Assembly: GCA_008000375.1 (NCBI GenBank) | Contig: SMOI01000270.1 | Coordinates: 1 to 44,072 of the forward strand | Direction: 5' to 3' | Origin: Poteriospumella lacustris | Lineage: Eukaryota; Sar; Chrysophyceae; Chromulinales; Dinobryaceae | DNA length: 44,072 bases | Part shown: in pieces, positions 39,635 through 44,072 of the stretch | How the letters are laid out: every line of letters starts with the position of its first letter | Numbering within the stretch: the first letter of the stretch is position 1 | The notes under the pieces: generated by a model | Database searches by the model: none | What the model was told of the DNA's origin: nothing | Seen by the model: the letters and a program-made list of their open reading frames with translations, nothing else | Translations under genes and position numbers: made by a program

Positions 39635-40493
39635 ATGTCCGAGTTTGTGGAGAAAGAAGAGGAAGAAGAAAGCTTTCACGATTGTGCAGAGCCTCCATCT
39701 GCAGAGGAGGAAGTAGATAACTCGCCCGAAACGGATATTGTCGAGGGAGAAAGCGATACAAAAGAAAATGAAGATGGCGTGGAGGCAAACGAGACCCACG
39801 ACGAATCTGTAGCGATTCGCGAAGAAGTACCAAAGGATATTACGAAGGCGCTGGAGGCAAAAGAGAAGGGAAACGAAGCTTTCAAAAGTCGCGATTTTGA
39901 TCTTGCGATTCAGTATTACAGTCTTGCCATTTCTCTCTGTCCTGATGATCAGCCAGAGCATTTGGCTACTTTGTACGGAAACCGATCTGCATCTTACTAT
40001 GCAGAGGAAGAATTCGATCTCGTTGTGGAAGATTGTTCAGCTGCTTTGGAGCGCAAACCAGACTATTTGAAAGTCCTCGCGCGAAGAATGCAGGTCTATG
40101 AAAAGTTGGAAAAGTACGAAGAAGCTTTGGCAGGTATGATGTGCTCGTCTCGGATTCTTTCACTCTCCCCTCCTCTCAGTTCTGCCAAATCTACCTAGAT
40201 GCGAAGAAGGTCAAAGAGTTGGATCCTGCATATTCTAAGATTGTCTCCATAATGTAAGGATGCCTTGGTGTTTTCGTGATTGATGCATCTAAACATGATA
40301 CATGTTTCCTGTTTCCAGAAATCGCCTGGAGAAATTGCACGAAGAAAAAATGCAGAAAATGAAGGACGAAGCTTTAGGAAAGCTCAAAGACTTAGGCAAT
40401 TCGATTTTGGGGGCGTTTGGTATGTCATTGGATAATTTCAAGATGGAACAGGATCCGGCAACCGGCAGCTGGAGTGTCAACATGAAACGGTAA
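39635..40493 (+). CDS. TTC1: TTC1-like tetratricopeptide repeat protein
   Basis: Three exons, 39635-40133, 40199-40253 and 40319-40493, with two 65-nt introns, give 242 residues. TTC1 is a TPR adaptor reported to bind Hsp70/Hsp90 and Ras-type partners. The N-terminal 70 residues are acidic. Three TPR units begin at AKEKGNEAFKSRDFDLAIQYY, followed by LATLYGNRSASYYAEEEFDLVVEDCSAAL and VLARRMQVYEKLEKYEEAL. The C-terminus carries the family's diagnostic tail: ALGKLKDLGNSILGAFGMSLDNF then DPATGSWSVNM. ATG 39635 opens the frame after a TTG-only extension. The neighbouring divergent Hsp70 gene makes a shared chaperone context plausible but unproven. Confidence 0.9.
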
Positions 40494-40921
40494 ACTTGAC
40501 ACTACCATCTTTCGATTGTAAAAATTAAATGCTTGTGGGGCTGTTTCCTCCCTCCAAGTTTTCTGATGAAAAAAATGAATTCTGTCTTGTTCATTGTGAA
40601 GACTGAGTATGACGAGTCCTGTCTGGTATCCTTCTTTTTTTTTTTTGTCGAAAGAAAAGTATGCTGTCATCTTCATGTCCTGGGTGCGTTTCACATTTTG
40701 GATGTCTTCTTCTTCTGCGCCAAGAACTACTTTTGCTGCAGAGGTGGTGGAGGTCGGCTGTTCGCGAAAAAAGGGAAGATGGAAGAACCAACGAACCAGT
40801 AACATCAATCAACGGTCGCATTTGCGTGCTTGCATATTCATTTAATTCGAAAGGGGTCAAGCGAAATCGGTGATTCTTGCATTTTCTTTGATTTGTTGCC
40901 CCGTCACACATATTCGTCAAT
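40494..40921. other. Intergenic region, TTC1 to membrane-protein gene
   Basis: About 430 bp with a T13 run near 40634-40646. TTC1 3' UTR plus promoter of the next gene. Nothing else seen. Confidence 0.5.
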
Positions 40922-41794
40922 ATGGGCTACGTGGAGTTTCTTTGCATAGCTCTTTTGTTGATAGTTTTTCGCCCGACAGTTTCTCAATCGACTTCATATT
41001 GTTCAAAGTTCTCTGCCACTAAAACAAGCAGCGCATCTTCCCATTATTGCTCGTGTGATGTCACGATGTGCCCAGGAGATACTCTATATGCCGATGGATG
41101 TTCGCGATGCAGCGGGTACCAGTTCTTCCGACTGTACAATTCTGCCGGAGTCCAGCTTACAACCAGCGAAGCGTACAGCAGTACATGTTATCCATGTGGA
41201 GAAATTCGCTATTTTCAGCCATCGATAAGTCAGTGCGAACAGTTTACTCTACGGCAGGGTTGCTACCTGCAAAACACGTGTTCTGGCCGAGTTCGCATGC
41301 GAGTTTACAATTCTTCGACGGGGTGGAATGTTTCTTCTGCTCTTACATTTGTGGCAAACGATGTTGAAGTCCCACTTCACCAGCCTCATGGGAATGACGA
41401 GGAGCATGCATCGCGCATTCTACGGCGAATGGGAACTACCAGCAGTTCCAGTTCCAGCTCGTCGGGATATTGTAATCGTGACAATGGAATCACCGTTGGA
41501 GGCATCATCGCAGCGATCATGGTACCTTTATTCTGTTGTGGTTTTTGTATCACTTTGGTGTATCATTTGTTCAGTCGACAGCACGGAGGAGAGAAAGTAG
41601 TTCCATCCAACGCGGAGTTCATGATGGTACCCCACAATTATGATCCGAATAGCAACGTCGCTATGGCCATGCCCGCGCAATATCATCATCATTTTGCGCC
41701 AACTTCGCAACCAGCGATGTTCAACACAGCTCCATTACCGCCACAGGCAGCAGTTTATGCTGCGGGGACACCTGTGGCTGTTCCCGTGTACTAG
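40922..41794 (+). CDS. Type I membrane protein with Cys-rich ectodomain, unknown function
   Basis: Single exon, 290 residues. A signal peptide spans residues 1-22 (cleavage after VSQS). The ectodomain of about 165 residues has some 14 cysteines in paired motifs (YCSCDVTMC, CSRCSGYQFF, CYPCGEIRYF) and two NSS/NVS glycosylation sequons. A Ser-rich stalk, SSSSSSSSGYC, precedes a single transmembrane helix at about 192-220 (ITVGGIIAAIMVPLFCCGFC...). The cytoplasmic tail of about 70 residues is Pro/Ala/His-rich and ends in PVAVPVY. I recognise no family. The beta-strand and Cys pattern suggests a small surface receptor or adhesin-like domain. The neighbouring GnT-I also acts in the secretory pathway. 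Confidence 0.75.
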   Translation: MGYVEFLCIALLLIVFRPTVSQSTSYCSKFSATKTSSASSHYCSCDVTMCPGDTLYADGCSRCSGYQFFRLYNSAGVQLTTSEAYSSTCYPCGEIRYFQPSISQCEQFTLRQGCYLQNTCSGRVRMRVYNSSTGWNVSSALTFVANDVEVPLHQPHGNDEEHASRILRRMGTTSSSSSSSSGYCNRDNGITVGGIIAAIMVPLFCCGFCITLVYHLFSRQHGGEKVVPSNAEFMMVPHNYDPNSNVAMAMPAQYHHHFAPTSQPAMFNTAPLPPQAAVYAAGTPVAVPVY

Positions 41795-41969
41795 TCATTC
41801 CACAACCTTTCTTTCGTTAGTCACATTTTGGATTACTTTTGTTGTGTATGACTAATTGCAAGTCGGACCTATCGTTCATATGGTCACGCTCACTCTGGTG
41901 GCGTCTTTAGTATGTGTAATATAAAAAAAATCCATTCTGTTCGCCCATCAGTGAATCTGGTACAAATAG

Positions 41970-43714
41970 ATGAATAGATACTGCATTGATACAAGTATAG
42001 GTGAGCATTTCTTATGTCCAGCGAACGCACTTAGATGTGACGACGTGACGACGATGAGTTTGGATCGATCAAATATCAGTCAGATCATTGCTTCGCTTCG
42101 TGTGATTCAGAATGATTTTCCCTCCTACTTGAAGTGCCTTCACGCAGATTTTGAGATGAAAGCTGCACATGCTGCCAAGGGTGGCAGCAGAAATGCTCAA
42201 TCGCTCAATAATAAGAAAGGGAAGGGGAACTACCTCGTGTACGCTGTGGTGTATTTGATGCTGCTGACCACAATCGCAATGATCGTAGTCGTGAAGCAAC
42301 TACCTTCTGTAAGCTCTCGATCGAAATCTTCCGTATTATCAATTCTCACTGTCATTCTTTCTTGCAGTCCCAAAATGGTGGCGAGATAAGTCGAGCGATC
42401 CCAACCTTTGTCGACAACAACATCCAAAAGACTGATACGATCGAAAGGCATGATGTCGCCGAGGACCGAACCAAGCATCAAACTGATCTAGTTACTGAAC
42501 ATGTTGCTCCTCGAAATTCTGTGCCTCTTCCTCCCCCAACGCCTTTATTGAGAAGGGCTGAGAATCATGTCACTCAAGTTACTCCTGAAGTCAAAAGCGA
42601 AGTCAAAAGGGAAGTCAAGAAGGAAGTTGAAAGTCTAAAGACACCAACTCCATGTGAATACTTGGGACTAAGCACTCTGCTGCTCATTATCGCTTCCAAT
42701 CGACCAGATTATCTGCAACGGTCACTCAAATACGTGGTAGACTACCATCCAAGAACAGCGGTACCGATTTTAATATCTCAAGATGGTGATCACCCCAGAG
42801 TTAACACTGTGGTCAGCGAAACAAAGTCAAGATTTGCATCTGCATCGCAGCTTCCCTTCAATCACATACATTTCGAAGGGCATGGGGGTTATGAGAACGG
42901 CTACTTTCGATTGGCCGATCACTTTAAATTTGCTTTAAACGCAGCTTTCTCAGGTAGTTATGGAAATATCGAACGGGTTATTATCTTGGAAGAGGATTTG
43001 CAAATTGCTCCCGACTTTTATGAATTCTTCGCTGCTACTGCACCACTGCTGGACCGCGAAAAGTCACTTCTGACTGTATCGGCGTGGAATGACAATGGAT
43101 TCAAATCTCAGGTGAAGGACGAAAAGGTTCTTTATCGATCTGATTTCTTTCCGGGGTTGGGGTGGATGATGACTAAATCTTTGTGGCAAGAGCTGCAAGG
43201 TAAATGGCCGCGAGCCTATTGGGATGATTGGCTTCGGGAGCCAAAGCAGCGCCAGGGACGTCAAATTCTGCGTCCCGAAGTGTGTAGAACACTGCACTTT
43301 GGAGCAAAAGGAGTGAGCAATGCCCAATATTCTGACTATTTGACTCAGATTCGGTTGAATGATCAATTCGTTCCATTTTCCGCAATGGACCTCACATACT
43401 TGCAGGAAGACAAGTGGGACCGCTACTACTTGGAGTCGGTTAGAAAGGCTCCGCTGCTGAGTTTGAGAGAAGCGACTGCGAAAGTGGAAAATCCTTCTTC
43501 ATTGACTGACAACGAAAAAGAGAACGGAATTAGGGTTCGGTACAATTCATTGGATGAGATGTCACACCAACCCGACTCTTTCAGTGCTTTGGCAAGATGG
43601 TCAGGAGCGATGAATAATGTCAAGGCGATGGTTCCACGAACAGCGTATAAGGGCGTTGTTTCTTTGTATAAAAATGGCGTGAAAGTGCATTTGATTCCGT
43701 CTGATTTCATATAA
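41970..43714 (+). CDS. MGAT1: N-acetylglucosaminyltransferase I (GnT-I, GT13)
   Basis: Two exons, 41970-42308 and 42368-43714, with a 59-nt intron in phase 0, give 561 residues (533 from the next ATG at 42054, which is also plausible). GnT-I transfers GlcNAc from UDP-GlcNAc to Man5GlcNAc2 in the Golgi, opening complex N-glycan synthesis. It is a type II membrane protein: a cytosolic tail, one transmembrane helix (LVYAVVYLMLLTTIAMIVVV), then a Lys/Glu-rich stem. The catalytic domain shows the metal-binding LEEDL (EDD in animals), APDFYEFF, SAWNDNG, FFPGLGWMM, WDDWLR and RPEVCRTLHFG. The C-terminal lobe is somewhat extended. This implies that the organism makes hybrid or complex-type N-glycans. 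Confidence 0.93.
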
Positions 43715-43881
43715 CGTGGGTCTTGTACCTTCGTTTGGAATTGAAGCACTCACTGTTACTGACACTTCTGTTCACCTTATGCCGGTGCTCTGATTTAACT
43801 TCTTTTCCGATGTACTCAAACCCAATTTTTTCCATCCAGGGATCTATTTATAATCGAAACTTGCGAAAAGGATAGGATACA

Positions 43882-44072
43882 CTACTGTGCCTGACGACGG
43901 GCTTGTTTTAGGAGAGTTTGCGATTTGGTGGGTATTTGGGAGAGGCGCTGTTGAGAGAGCTGAGATCGCCGAAGCGACGAGCAGCAATCATTAGGATTAC
44001 AACACAATCACAATCACCACGGTTCAACGAATCTTTGAATATCATTACCTTGTCTGATTCTCCGAGAAACCA
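43882..44072 (-). CDS. 3' end of an unidentified minus-strand gene (partial)
   Basis: Reading leftward from the window edge: an exon piece 44072-44049 with donor GTAATG, a 101-nt intron, then a terminal exon 43947-43882 after a good pyrimidine-tract acceptor. With phase 0 the product ends ...ESDK-RLSQIPTKSQTLLKQARRQAQ and a TAG stop. The 22-codon exon has clean splice signals and a sensible basic helix, but too little is visible to name a family. It converges with GnT-I, with about 165 bp between stops. Confidence 0.4.

Noticed and set aside
1-44072. CRISPR arrays, operons, prophage or insertion sequences
   Set aside because: Spliced eukaryotic genes throughout; repeats seen are microsatellites, with no spacer structure, terminal inverted repeats or transposase.

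Overview
The window is nuclear DNA of a gene-dense, unicellular-type eukaryote. Nineteen complete protein genes, one partial gene at the right edge and one tRNA gene fit in 44 kb. Coding sequences are interrupted by about 34 short introns, all GT...AG and 55 to 119 nt long by my reconstruction. Intergenic gaps are mostly 80 to 800 bp. Nothing is organised as an operon. The gene set (mitochondrial HslV peptidase, plant/protist SYP5-like Qc-SNARE, luciferase-domain protein, calpain-like protein, GnT-I, TBC1D23, GON4L) fits a free-living or saprotrophic protist. A stramenopile-like lineage is my guess, not something the sequence proves.

Layout, left to right. A calpain-like protein without catalytic Cys and His (517-3193 +). 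A MORN-repeat protein (3359-3997 -). A six-exon Qc-SNARE (4493-5600 +). A 1.6 kb simple-sequence gap. A luciferase-domain (DUF5519-like) protein (7182-8108 -). tRNA-Gly(TCC) (8625-8695 +). Two tandem hslV paralogues (8838-9669 and 10080-10889 +). A mitochondrial lipoyl-like-domain protein whose acceptor lysine is missing (10970-11742 -). A SIRT6-type sirtuin (12282-13361 +). FIP1, a polyadenylation factor (13439-14965 -). RWDD1/GIR2 (15357-16355 +). An ANTH-domain protein (16487-17317 -). A GON4L-like SANT/Myb protein (17845-21549 +). A mitochondrial carrier (22059-22998 +). TBC1D23 (23755-28887 +). PRMT5 (29298-31935 -). A basic coiled-coil protein (32356-34469 +). The tRNA-modifying GTPase MnmE/GTPBP3 (35237-37215 +). 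An STCH/HSPA13-like Hsp70 without substrate-binding domain (37410-39203 -). TTC1 (39635-40493 +). A Cys-rich type I membrane protein (40922-41794 +). N-acetylglucosaminyltransferase I (41970-43714 +). The last exons of a minus-strand gene run off the right edge.

Functional themes: mitochondrial proteostasis and translation (HslV x2, lipoyl-like protein, MnmE, carrier), endomembrane traffic and glycosylation (SNARE, ANTH, TBC1D23, GnT-I, Hsp70), and nuclear gene expression (sirtuin, FIP1, GON4L, PRMT5). The most interesting cross-gene signal is a Pumilio/Puf3-type element, UGUANAUA. It lies 9 to 47 nt after the stop codons of all four matrix-type mitochondrial genes here (both hslV copies, the lipoyl-like gene and mnmE). 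This suggests a PUF-controlled mitochondrial mRNA regulon. Several proteins also look like scaffolds derived from enzymes (dead calpain, lipoyl domain without lysine, TBC and rhodanese domains without catalytic residues). No wholly new multigene system was evident.
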